DNA from: a virus
Strand: one strand, 5' to 3'
DNA length: 25,769 bases
IMG/VR virus record: IMGVR_UViG_3300027844_000566
Span: 1-25,769 of that record
Position 1 is the first letter of the stretch. Each line of letters starts with the position of its first letter. Shown here piece after piece: positions 1 through 4,839 of the stretch. A program made the position numbers and the translations under genes. The notes beneath the pieces were generated by a model. The model did not search any database. It worked only from the letters and a program-made list of their open reading frames with translations, and was not told the origin of the DNA.

Positions 1-19
1 CATGTAGGGGTTGAAGGGG

Positions 20-445
20 TCACGTTAGCGGCTCCACCAGCACCTCGACGCGCTCCTCGTCGAACGTAGGCACGGCGTACAGATGCGGCGCCGCGATCGT
101 GACGTACTGTGCTGAATCGTCAGGGACGAGGCCGGCCTGCACGATGCCATCGATCGCGGACTTCATACAGCCGAGGAGGTTGTCGAGATCCTTGGGCCGC
201 TGCCCCGTGGACCGCATGTAGACCGCCTCGGGCGCTCTCGCGAGCGACCGGCAGAAGTAACCCGAGACCGTGGCCGACACCTCGGGGAACGGCTCAGTGA
301 TGCCAAACTCCGCCATCACGGAGCGCGTCCGCAGGAACCACGCCTCGCGCCAGTCCTTGCGGATGCGCCCCAACTCGTACCGATTGCCGCGGGCGTTGCC
401 GCCGAGGCCGTATGGAATCGAGCCGGGCATGGTGATAGTGATCAC
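20..445 (-). CDS. rusA: RusA-like Holliday junction resolvase
   Basis: 141 residues, about the usual length for RusA. RusA-family enzymes are dimeric, metal-dependent endonucleases that cut Holliday junctions and branched DNA in phage recombination and replication. The family signature is visible in the C-terminal half: a KDLDNLLG stretch, then a helix (KSAIDGIVQAGL) and a DDSAQYV strand, matching the RPD-x-DN...DAL...DD pattern that carries the catalytic acidic residues. The N-terminus (ITITMPGSIPYG) fits the first beta strand. The start is GTG at 445, sharing a GTGA overlap with the TGA of the DnaA-like gene upstream, so the two are probably translationally coupled. The stop is at 20-22. 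An ATG lies at positions 1-3 on the same strand and could begin another gene off the window, but no ribosome site supports it. Confidence 0.85.
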   Translation of the reverse strand: MITITMPGSIPYGLGGNARGNRYELGRIRKDWREAWFLRTRSVMAEFGITEPFPEVSATVSGYFCRSLARAPEAVYMRSTGQRPKDLDNLLGCMKSAIDGIVQAGLVPDDSAQYVTIAAPHLYAVPTFDEERVEVLVEPLT

Positions 446-933
446 GATTGCACCTCGATTCCGGCGTCGAGGAGGTGCGCGAACCCATCGTTGACCAGCG
501 CCTCCTCCCGGCCGAGCCCCATTGCGCGACTGATGTTCGACGGGAATCGGAACCCGGTCATCATTCCCGAGGCCACGGCGATCTCCTCCATTGTCATCTG
601 TTGAGGGCCGTCGTACAGCGCGATCGCAACCGCCCGCCGCACCCGCGCGGCGTCATTGGTGCGCCTCGACAACGCATTCCGCGGCAGCCTCGCCAGGTCG
701 CACACCTCGAGCGCCACCACGTTGAACGCCTCCATGAGTTCACTAACGCGGGCCGGGGCAGCGTAGAGGCGCCCATACCGCTCCTGGCGATATCGCTCCG
801 ACTGATGAGCCCACGTCTCGCGAGGTGCTAATGCCGTCGCCGGAGCTGCCTGACGATTCCAGTAAGCAGCATTCCGCGCCTGCAACACCCCCCAACTGAG
901 CGGCCGGCCATCGAGGTCTAGCAGTCGCGCCAT
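442..933 (-). CDS. DnaA domain IV-like DNA-binding protein (putative)
   Basis: 163 residues from ATG 933, chosen because a GGGAAGG ribosome site lies about 10 nt upstream; a longer open frame exists but would run through the upstream gene. The N-terminal third is charged and Tyr/Arg-rich. Residues about 65-135 resemble the C-terminal helix-turn-helix domain of DnaA (domain IV): a helix (VVALEVCDLARL), an LSRRTNDAARVRRAVAIAL segment resembling the basic loop and 'R..vRQiamyL' helix, then MTMEEIAVASGM as the HTH. There is no AAA+ domain, so it is not an initiator ATPase itself. Stand-alone DnaA-type HTH proteins occur in phages, where they may bind an origin or the host initiator. Its neighbours (ssDNA-binding-like protein upstream, RusA downstream) support a DNA replication or recombination role. 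The assignment is by eye and moderate. Confidence 0.6.
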   Translation of the reverse strand: MARLLDLDGRPLSWGVLQARNAAYWNRQAAPATALAPRETWAHQSERYRQERYGRLYAAPARVSELMEAFNVVALEVCDLARLPRNALSRRTNDAARVRRAVAIALYDGPQQMTMEEIAVASGMMTGFRFPSNISRAMGLGREEALVNDGFAHLLDAGIEVQS

Positions 934-1010
934 CGGTCGACCGCCTTCCCACCGAGCCACGCCAGCGTCAGGGACAGCGGTATCCACGTCAGGTAGATCA
1001 GGATGTCCAT
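918..1010 (-). CDS. Tiny putative single-pass membrane protein
   Basis: A 30-residue frame. Its ATG (1008-1010) overlaps the TGA of the upstream ssDNA-binding-like gene as TGATG, and its last 16 nt overlap the start of the DnaA-like gene. Residues 2-20 (DILIYLTWIPLSLTLAWLG) form one hydrophobic segment followed by a basic, charged tail (KAVDRWRDC), as expected for an inner-membrane micropeptide oriented with its C-terminus in the cytoplasm. It fills the only gap between the two neighbours and the coupling geometry is typical of this genome. No family is recognised. It could be a chance frame used only to reinitiate ribosomes onto the next gene. Confidence 0.45.
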   Translation of the reverse strand: MDILIYLTWIPLSLTLAWLGGKAVDRWRDC

Positions 1011-1513
1011 CAGACGAACGGCGATTCGTCGGGCTCGTAGCCGGGGTCCTCAGCGGGGTGATCACTGTCATCAAGCGGGCTGTCATCGTCGACGCTAAGC
1101 ACCTCGGCGGGCGGCGCCTGGTACCAGACCTGGTAGACCTTGGGAGCATTGAACCCGCGCGTCTTCTGTTCGCCATCGGCGATGTACTTGACGGCTAGCT
1201 TGCCGCCGACCCCGATGCCGTGCTCACCGGCCTTCTTGACCGCCTCGCGTAGCGCGCCCTGCATCTGGCCCTTGACGTATACGCGGCGCATCCCGTCGTC
1301 CTCGTCAGAGTCGTACTGCGTGGTTTGCAACGTGATCACGATCTGCTTGCGGGGGTTGCCGTCGTTCCACGTCAGCACCTCACCCGTTTGGATATCCGTC
1401 TGGCTACGGATCTCGGTCGCCTCGATAACGCCTTTCACGTCATCGCCGATCGCCTCGAACTTGGCGGACGCAACGCCCGCGCTCATCAGAAACTCATTGA
1501 CATCGGTCGTCAT
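1010..1513 (-). CDS. ssDNA-binding-protein-like (OB-fold, acidic tail)
   Basis: 167 residues from ATG 1513; the ATG at 1516 is the alternative, but GGAAGGA spacing (about 6 nt) favours the second. Residues about 25-125 are strand-rich with alternating hydrophobic positions (DVKGVIEATEIRSQ, KQIVITLQTTQ, RRVYVKGQM, GGKLAVKYIADG), the pattern of OB-fold phage proteins that bind single-stranded DNA. The C-terminal 25 residues are strongly acidic and end in DESPFV, close to the acidic, Phe-ending tip that bacterial SSB uses to recruit partner proteins. It is the first gene behind the TATAAT element at 1558-1563, giving a short leader. By position it heads the replication/recombination run (tiny membrane ORF, DnaA-like, RusA). 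It might instead be another OB-fold replication accessory. Confidence 0.6.
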   Translation of the reverse strand: MTTDVNEFLMSAGVASAKFEAIGDDVKGVIEATEIRSQTDIQTGEVLTWNDGNPRKQIVITLQTTQYDSDEDDGMRRVYVKGQMQGALREAVKKAGEHGIGVGGKLAVKYIADGEQKTRGFNAPKVYQVWYQAPPAEVLSVDDDSPLDDSDHPAEDPGYEPDESPFV

Positions 1514-1549
1514 CATTCTTCCTTCCGAGTCGTGGCCGAGGGTGACCAC

Positions 1550-1563
1550 GTGCTCATATTATA
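1550..1563 (-). promoter_or_regulatory. Putative leftward promoter (-10 TATAAT)
   Basis: On the minus strand a perfect TATAAT (1563-1558) runs straight into ATGAGCAC. Transcription would start near 1551, about 38 nt before the start of the ssDNA-binding-like gene. No good TTGACA-type -35 box is present at 16-18 nt upstream, so activity may need an activator or a phage factor. The 14-nt element matches the one at 2208-2221 at 13 of 14 positions. It overlaps the last codon of the 75-residue gene. Confidence 0.5.
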
Positions 1564-1786
1564 TACCTTCGGTCGGTACTCCGTTTGATTCAGTGTGCCG
1601 GCCATGCGAGCGGATGACGGCGCAGGCGTCGACATCGCGTCCGTCTAGCGCCAACTCCAATGCCGTGAGCGCCCAGCCTGGGACGCTGTACAGCGCATCG
1701 GCGCGGCGGACCTGGATGGGCCGGCCGCACTCCTCCAGCACCGTCGCCGCTGCGCGCCTGAGCATCGTGGCTTCCTCATCGTTCAT
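1559..1786 (-). CDS. Hypothetical 75-residue protein
   Basis: Starts at ATG 1786, with GGAG about 8-9 nt upstream. The start overlaps by 11 nt the 3' end of the preceding small zinc-type gene, in another frame. The protein is soluble and mostly helical by eye: an acidic N-terminus (MNDEEATMLRRAAATVLEE), then LTALELALDGRDVDACAVIRSH. No motif is recognised and no function is proposed. It ends inside the TATAAT element of the downstream promoter. The longer reading frame that extends upstream of 1786 is Ser/Thr/Arg-rich and overlaps the zinc-type gene, so it was not used. Confidence 0.6.
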   Translation of the reverse strand: MNDEEATMLRRAAATVLEECGRPIQVRRADALYSVPGWALTALELALDGRDVDACAVIRSHGRHTESNGVPTEGI

Positions 1787-1943
1787 CGCGGCGCTCCGTG
1801 ATGTCGAACTCGGCCTGCTCGGGCGGGACGTAGGCATGGTGCACATGGTAATCGTCGGGGCAGTTGTCGACGTGGCCCTGCTGGTGCAGGGACGCATCGG
1901 CTACCTTGCCGCACTGCTTGCACGTCGGGCTCGGTGTTACCAT
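1776..1943 (-). CDS. Small Cys/His protein (putative zinc-binding)
   Basis: A 55-residue frame with a strong ribosome site (AAGGAAGGAG, 9 nt before ATG 1943). It carries C8-x2-C11 (CKQC), then H20, H24 and C28, and a later DYHVHH cluster. This is a plausible single zinc site of the CxxC...H...C kind. The C-terminal half is acidic (EQAEFDITERRDER). It lies between the zinc-ribbon gene (2013-2177) and the 75-residue gene, with which it overlaps. Such small zinc proteins are common in phage early regions as DNA- or RNA-binding accessories. No named family is recognised. Confidence 0.65.
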   Translation of the reverse strand: MVTPSPTCKQCGKVADASLHQQGHVDNCPDDYHVHHAYVPPEQAEFDITERRDER

Positions 1944-2012
1944 CGTTTTCGACTCCTTCCTTGAGTCTGGTTTGAGGGCAGCGCGCCGGGACTCGTTCCC
2001 GGCGCTGCTGAT

Positions 2013-2177
2013 CTACTCCGTCTCCACGGTCTGCGCCGGCGTCATGCCGTCTGGCCGATTCGCCACCTTCCACCACCGCGGCTGCTTGCAATTAGGGCAA
2101 GCCTTCGGCTGGGCCGTGCGCGGCGTCCACACGTGCTCGCATCGCAAGCATCGCACCTGTTCTCTCGTCTCCGACAT
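2013..2177 (-). CDS. Zinc-ribbon small phage protein
   Basis: 54 residues from ATG 2177, with GGGAG 7 nt upstream. It contains two CxxC knuckles, CLRC at residues 10-13 and CPNC at 27-30, in the order RCLRCEHVW-TPR...CPNCKQPRWW. This is the very common phage zinc-ribbon pattern in which an aromatic 'W-PR' follows the first knuckle and 'PRWW' the second. Members are presumed nucleic-acid binding; no specific activity is established. It is the first leftward gene behind the divergent promoter at 2188-2231, with a leader of roughly 20 nt. The last part (ATRPD-like, then TPAQTVETE) is unstructured. Confidence 0.75.
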   Translation of the reverse strand: MSETREQVRCLRCEHVWTPRTAQPKACPNCKQPRWWKVANRPDGMTPAQTVETE

Positions 2178-2187
2178 CGGCTCTCCC

Positions 2188-2215
2188 TTGACTTCCTGCC
2201 GCTATTGTATATTAT
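2188..2215 (+). promoter_or_regulatory. Rightward sigma70-type promoter
   Basis: TTGACT at 2188-2193 and TATTAT at 2210-2215 are separated by 16 nt, each one or two bases from the sigma70 consensus. Transcription would start near 2222, about 45 nt upstream of the ATG at 2268. The element is interleaved with the leftward promoter (2204-2231): the two -10 boxes abut, so only one polymerase could occupy the site at a time. Confidence 0.7.
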
Positions 2216-2231
2216 GAGCACAGCGAGTCAA
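2204..2231 (-). promoter_or_regulatory. Leftward sigma70-type promoter
   Basis: On the minus strand TTGACT (2231-2226) and TACAAT (2209-2204) are separated by 16 nt. Transcription would start near 2197, about 20 nt upstream of the zinc-ribbon ATG at 2177. It is the mirror image of the rightward promoter, with the symmetry centre between 2209 and 2210. Confidence 0.65.
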
Positions 2232-2267
2232 GCGGGCCACCCTCAAGGCCCCAAGGAAGGAAACGCG

Positions 2268-2480
2268 ATGAGCAATTTCCCCGACGGAATGACCAGCAGG
2301 GATTGGGATCACGTCGAGGGCGTGGGCATGGGCGAGTGCTCCGAGCCGATGTGCGACTACCAAGCAGGCGACGACGGGCTATGCGACGAGCACGACGAAG
2401 AGGCCGAGCGGCAGGCGTTCACCAGCGCATCACTCAGCAAGCTCCATCGGCTGATGGATGACGGGCGGGGGCCAGCGTGA
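2268..2480 (+). CDS. Small Cys/His protein, first rightward gene
   Basis: 70 residues. The ATG at 2268 is preceded by AAGGAAGGAAACGCG, a good ribosome site; the frame extends upstream but no site supports earlier starts, and they would precede the promoter. Residues C24, C29, C39 and H42 (ECSEPMC...GLCDEH) form a C-x4-C-x9-C-x2-H set that could bind one zinc, a pattern common in small phage proteins. The rest is acidic. The stop overlaps the next start as GTGA (2477-2480). It is the promoter-proximal gene of the only rightward transcription unit in the window. No specific function can be assigned. Confidence 0.75.
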   Translation: MSNFPDGMTSRDWDHVEGVGMGECSEPMCDYQAGDDGLCDEHDEEAERQAFTSASLSKLHRLMDDGRGPA

Positions 2481-2689
2481 CGTGGCTGCGGCTCACGGAT
2501 ATATCGCTTCGCCGGATGCGGCGCGTGAACTCTGATCACATCTCAGATTACGCGCCGATGGATAGCGGGGGCGGCGCCATTATCTGGCTCAGCGGAACTG
2601 ATCTCGGCGAGGTGCGCCGGCTCAGCGTCGAAGAATCAGCCGAGGTGATCGACGACATGATCGCAGGGAGGCCAACCGGAGTAGCGTGA
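2477..2689 (+). CDS. FlbD-like small phage protein
   Basis: 70 residues from a GTG start inside the GTGA overlap with the upstream gene. The layout (TWLRLTDI...VNSDHISDYAPM...GAIIWLSG...LSVEESAEVIDDMIAG) follows that of short FlbD-like proteins seen in many phages: a strand, a 'vN...I' turn, an 'I-L-G' strand pair and a final 'sVeES.eeI...I' helix. FlbD-like proteins are named by similarity to a flagellar-operon protein; their role in phages is not known. The gene ends 56 bp before the hairpin at 2746-2771. Confidence 0.7.
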   Translation: MTWLRLTDISLRRMRRVNSDHISDYAPMDSGGGAIIWLSGTDLGEVRRLSVEESAEVIDDMIAGRPTGVA

Positions 2690-2745
2690 GACGCTTTCGA
2701 TCTCAGGCCACATCTCGGGGTGATGGACAAGAATGTGCTCATGCC

Positions 2746-2771
2746 CGTTGAGGTGTGAATACACCTCAACG
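2746..2771. terminator. Convergent-gene hairpin, probable bidirectional terminator
   Basis: A perfect 11-bp inverted repeat (CGTTGAGGTGT / ACACCTCAACG) with a GAAT loop. It sits between the rightward pair (ends 2689) and the leftward methyltransferase gene (ends 2776), beginning 4 nt after the latter's stop. There is no T-run on either strand, so it is not a textbook intrinsic terminator, but its position and perfect stem argue for transcription separation. Confidence 0.6.
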
Positions 2772-2775
2772 ACCC

Positions 2776-3765
2776 TCACGCACTACCCGTTTCGGCTAGG
2801 AGCATGTTCCGAACCGGTGGTGGGGTGTAGACCGGGCGGTCGATCGGCCTCGTCCGCAACGTGCCCTCAAACGCCTCCTTGGCACGCTCCTTGCCGACCT
2901 TGTAGTACGTGCGGTCGGTCTCCGCGCCCGCCGCCCGGCGGCCATTGAGCAGTGCAGCAGCAGCCGTTGAACCAACCCCCATGTACGGATCGAGCACCAG
3001 GTCACCGGGCTTCGTCATGCTGAGGACGAGTCGCTCAACGAGTTCGACGGGGAACTGGCACGGATGGATCGTCTTCTCGACGTGGTTGTACTTCACGTTC
3101 GGGAATATCCACACGTCGCCGGGGTTCTTGCCGAGCGGGTTGCCAGACAACTCCCCTGCGCGCGGCCCACGGAAGTAACGCTTGTTCGGGTACTTCTGCG
3201 GTACCCGCACGGGGTCAACGTCGTAATGGTATTCGTCGCCCTTGGTGAACCAGCTAATCGTCTCGTAGCGCCCGGAGAAGCGATATGTGCAGTGCAGACC
3301 GTGCTCGAAGTGCCAGACCACCCGGTTCCGCATCTTCAGGCCAAGGCCATGGAATACCGGGAACAGCAGCGAGTCGAGAGGGACGATCTCACCGCGATCC
3401 ACATGGTTCCCGACCTGCCAGCACAGCGATCCGGTCGGGGCCAGTACGCGAACGCACTCGGCGATTACCTTCTCCTGCACTTCTACGTAATCGGACAGGG
3501 AGGAGCGGGTTTCGTACTCCTTGCCGATGTTGTACGGCGGCGATGTGACGATGAGGTTCGCGGCCCCGTCCGGGATCGTTTTGAGGAACTTCAGACAATC
3601 GCCGAGGTAGAAGGAGAAGTCGGCAGACGGATCGAACTTGCGCTCGAATCGGTACTCGCGAGGATCGGTGTCCAACTGACCAGCCTCTCTGGGGAGTGGC
3701 ACCGGCGGTAGCCTAGGGGTGTCGAACGCCAGGGTCAAGCTGGTCATCTTTGAGCACGCTACCAT
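2776..3765 (-). CDS. DNA methyltransferase, N4/N6 amino type (beta order)
   Basis: 329 residues. S-adenosylmethionine-dependent DNA methyltransferase of the N6_N4_Mtase family. The catalytic motif IV, TSPPYN, is at residues 74-79 and the AdoMet-binding motif I, DPYMGVGST, at about 259-267, followed by an acidic residue in GAETDRTYY. Motif IV before motif I is the beta-class order. The region between (about 90-240) should hold target recognition, ending in the typical HPCQFPVELVERLV lead-in. SPPY is often seen in m4C enzymes, but m6A cannot be excluded. No restriction endonuclease gene is adjacent, so it looks like an orphan phage enzyme that would protect phage DNA from host restriction. ATG 3747 (MTSLTLAF) is an alternative start; neither has a strong ribosome site. 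It follows the lysis cassette by 25 bp. Confidence 0.92.
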   Translation of the reverse strand: MVACSKMTSLTLAFDTPRLPPVPLPREAGQLDTDPREYRFERKFDPSADFSFYLGDCLKFLKTIPDGAANLIVTSPPYNIGKEYETRSSLSDYVEVQEKVIAECVRVLAPTGSLCWQVGNHVDRGEIVPLDSLLFPVFHGLGLKMRNRVVWHFEHGLHCTYRFSGRYETISWFTKGDEYHYDVDPVRVPQKYPNKRYFRGPRAGELSGNPLGKNPGDVWIFPNVKYNHVEKTIHPCQFPVELVERLVLSMTKPGDLVLDPYMGVGSTAAAALLNGRRAAGAETDRTYYKVGKERAKEAFEGTLRTRPIDRPVYTPPPVRNMLLAETGSA

Positions 3766-3790
3766 CGTCCACGCCGTCTATGTGAAGCGG

Positions 3791-3988
3791 CTACCGCCCT
3801 GGGATCTTGAGGTTCGCGTCCAGCCAAGTGAGCAGCGGCCCGCGAACCGTGCGCCAGACGCCGAGCGCAATCACGCCCGAGCTGCCGGCCAACACCTCGT
3901 TATCGCCGAGCCAGAGGATCGCGGCGGCGACTCCACCGGCAACGATGACATCCCGCAGTGCCTTCATCAAGGCATATCGTGGGGTCAT
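3791..3988 (-). CDS. Small membrane protein, holin candidate
   Basis: 65 residues. The ATG overlaps the amidase TGA as ATGA (3985-3988). There is one clear membrane segment (residues about 12-28, DVIVAGGVAAAILWLGD) and a weaker one (about 36-50, SSGVIALGVWRTVRG). Short N-terminal and C-terminal tails are basic (ALMKALR; LKIPGR). Size, topology and position immediately after the endolysin are those of small phage holins, which assemble in the inner membrane and time lysis. Assignment to one named holin family is not possible by eye. The XhlA-like protein on the other side of the amidase is the competing or cooperating candidate. Confidence 0.65.
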   Translation of the reverse strand: MTPRYALMKALRDVIVAGGVAAAILWLGDNEVLAGSSGVIALGVWRTVRGPLLTWLDANLKIPGR

Positions 3989-4644
3989 GAGAGAAACTCC
4001 AGTGCCCGCCGGAGGTGCTTGCGGGCTTGCTCGATGGGGTCCACATCTGGCACGTCCATCATGCGCTTACGCTCGCGGCCCGCTGCGATGATCAGGATGT
4101 CGATATTGAAGGTGCCCCGAGCGATACCCGGATCAGTCTTGTGGACGGCCAGTTCCTCATGCCCCACCACATGATCCCTGTCCAGTGGGATCTCGTATTG
4201 GATGCTCTTGTGTGCCATCCATTTCGCCACTGAAGTAAACTGCGCCACGGTCCACTCGAAACTGTGGGCGTAGCCCTCGATCTCAATGCTCAGAGCGTGG
4301 GTGTTATTGTTGCCATCGGGAGCCCACGAGGGCAGTTTGTTCGGCACGCCCTTCCAGTGGCGCTGATGAGACCGCACACCCTGCGCCCACGCCGGCTCCA
4401 CGTCCGCAACCATCTGGTACAGGTCGCCGTCGTTGTCAGCGTAGTAATGTGTGGACGCATTCGCTGCGGGGTTGGCGAACCAGTTAGGGGTGCTCTCATA
4501 GCCGTCTGCCGGCTCTTCTGGCGTGTGGAGGACAAGGGCGGCAGGAACGTTAGGTGCGCCACCGTACCCGCCGTAATTCGATTCGTGTGCAGGGAACCAG
4601 ATCACTTCATGAGGAGCAACGAGGTCGAGCGGTACGTCTGTCAT
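3985..4644 (-). CDS. Endolysin, N-acetylmuramoyl-L-alanine amidase
   Basis: 219 residues from ATG 4644, whose ATGA overlaps the stop of the XhlA-like gene; a longer frame upstream is rejected. It is a zinc amidase of the Amidase_2/PGRP fold, which cleaves the bond between MurNAc and L-Ala of peptidoglycan. By pattern the zinc ligands are H40 (LVLHTPE), H162 (VVGHEEL) and D171, within the hallmark HKTDPG; K169 of that motif and E121 (LSIEIEG) fit the catalytic positions. STHYYADNDGDLYQMV is the usual central strand pair of the family. The last 40 residues (GRERKRMMDVPDVDPIEQARKHLRRAL) are a charged helix, not a recognisable cell-wall-binding domain. There is no signal peptide, so release depends on a holin. 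Confidence 0.9.
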   Translation of the reverse strand: MTDVPLDLVAPHEVIWFPAHESNYGGYGGAPNVPAALVLHTPEEPADGYESTPNWFANPAANASTHYYADNDGDLYQMVADVEPAWAQGVRSHQRHWKGVPNKLPSWAPDGNNNTHALSIEIEGYAHSFEWTVAQFTSVAKWMAHKSIQYEIPLDRDHVVGHEELAVHKTDPGIARGTFNIDILIIAAGRERKRMMDVPDVDPIEQARKHLRRALEFLS

Positions 4645-4838
4645 CGGAGTCCAATCAGCAGCGCCACGGTGAGTATCAGCGATGGCACCGCAGAGACGAC
4701 GATCAGAGCCTTCATCGCTCCAGTCGTCCATGCGCGCCAGATCTCCAGCGTCTGAACTCGCCCGTTCGTCAGCATGACCTGGCTTTTGATATCGCTGATG
4801 TCCTCCTTCAGTAAGGTGTACAGCTCATCGTTATCCAT
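4641..4838 (-). CDS. XhlA-like lysis membrane protein
   Basis: 65 residues from ATG 4838 (AGGAAG about 10 nt upstream); the longer frame upstream runs back into the tail gene and is rejected. The N-terminal 40 residues are an amphipathic, charged helix (ELYTLLKEDISDIKSQVMLTNG-RVQTLE) and residues about 44-64 form one membrane anchor (LIVVSAVPSLILTVALLIG). This is the layout of XhlA-type proteins, which in Bacillus phage PBSX act with a holin and amidase in lysis. It begins one base after the tail gene's stop and overlaps the amidase by ATGA, so it opens the lysis cassette. Confidence 0.7.
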   Translation of the reverse strand: MDNDELYTLLKEDISDIKSQVMLTNGRVQTLEIWRAWTTGAMKALIVVSAVPSLILTVALLIGLR

Positions 4839-4839
4839 G

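Noticed and set aside
1140-1964. 274-codon plus-strand ORF
   Set aside because: It runs antisense to four supported minus-strand genes, its composition is Ser/Ala/Thr/Arg-rich without motifs, and it has no ribosome site.
1783-2091. 102-codon minus-strand ORF, Arg/Ala/Pro-rich
   Set aside because: It overlaps the two small zinc-type genes in another frame. Those have clear Cys motifs and ribosome sites and it does not.
3064-3711. 215-codon plus-strand ORF
   Set aside because: It is a shadow of the methyltransferase gene, whose catalytic motifs are intact on the minus strand.
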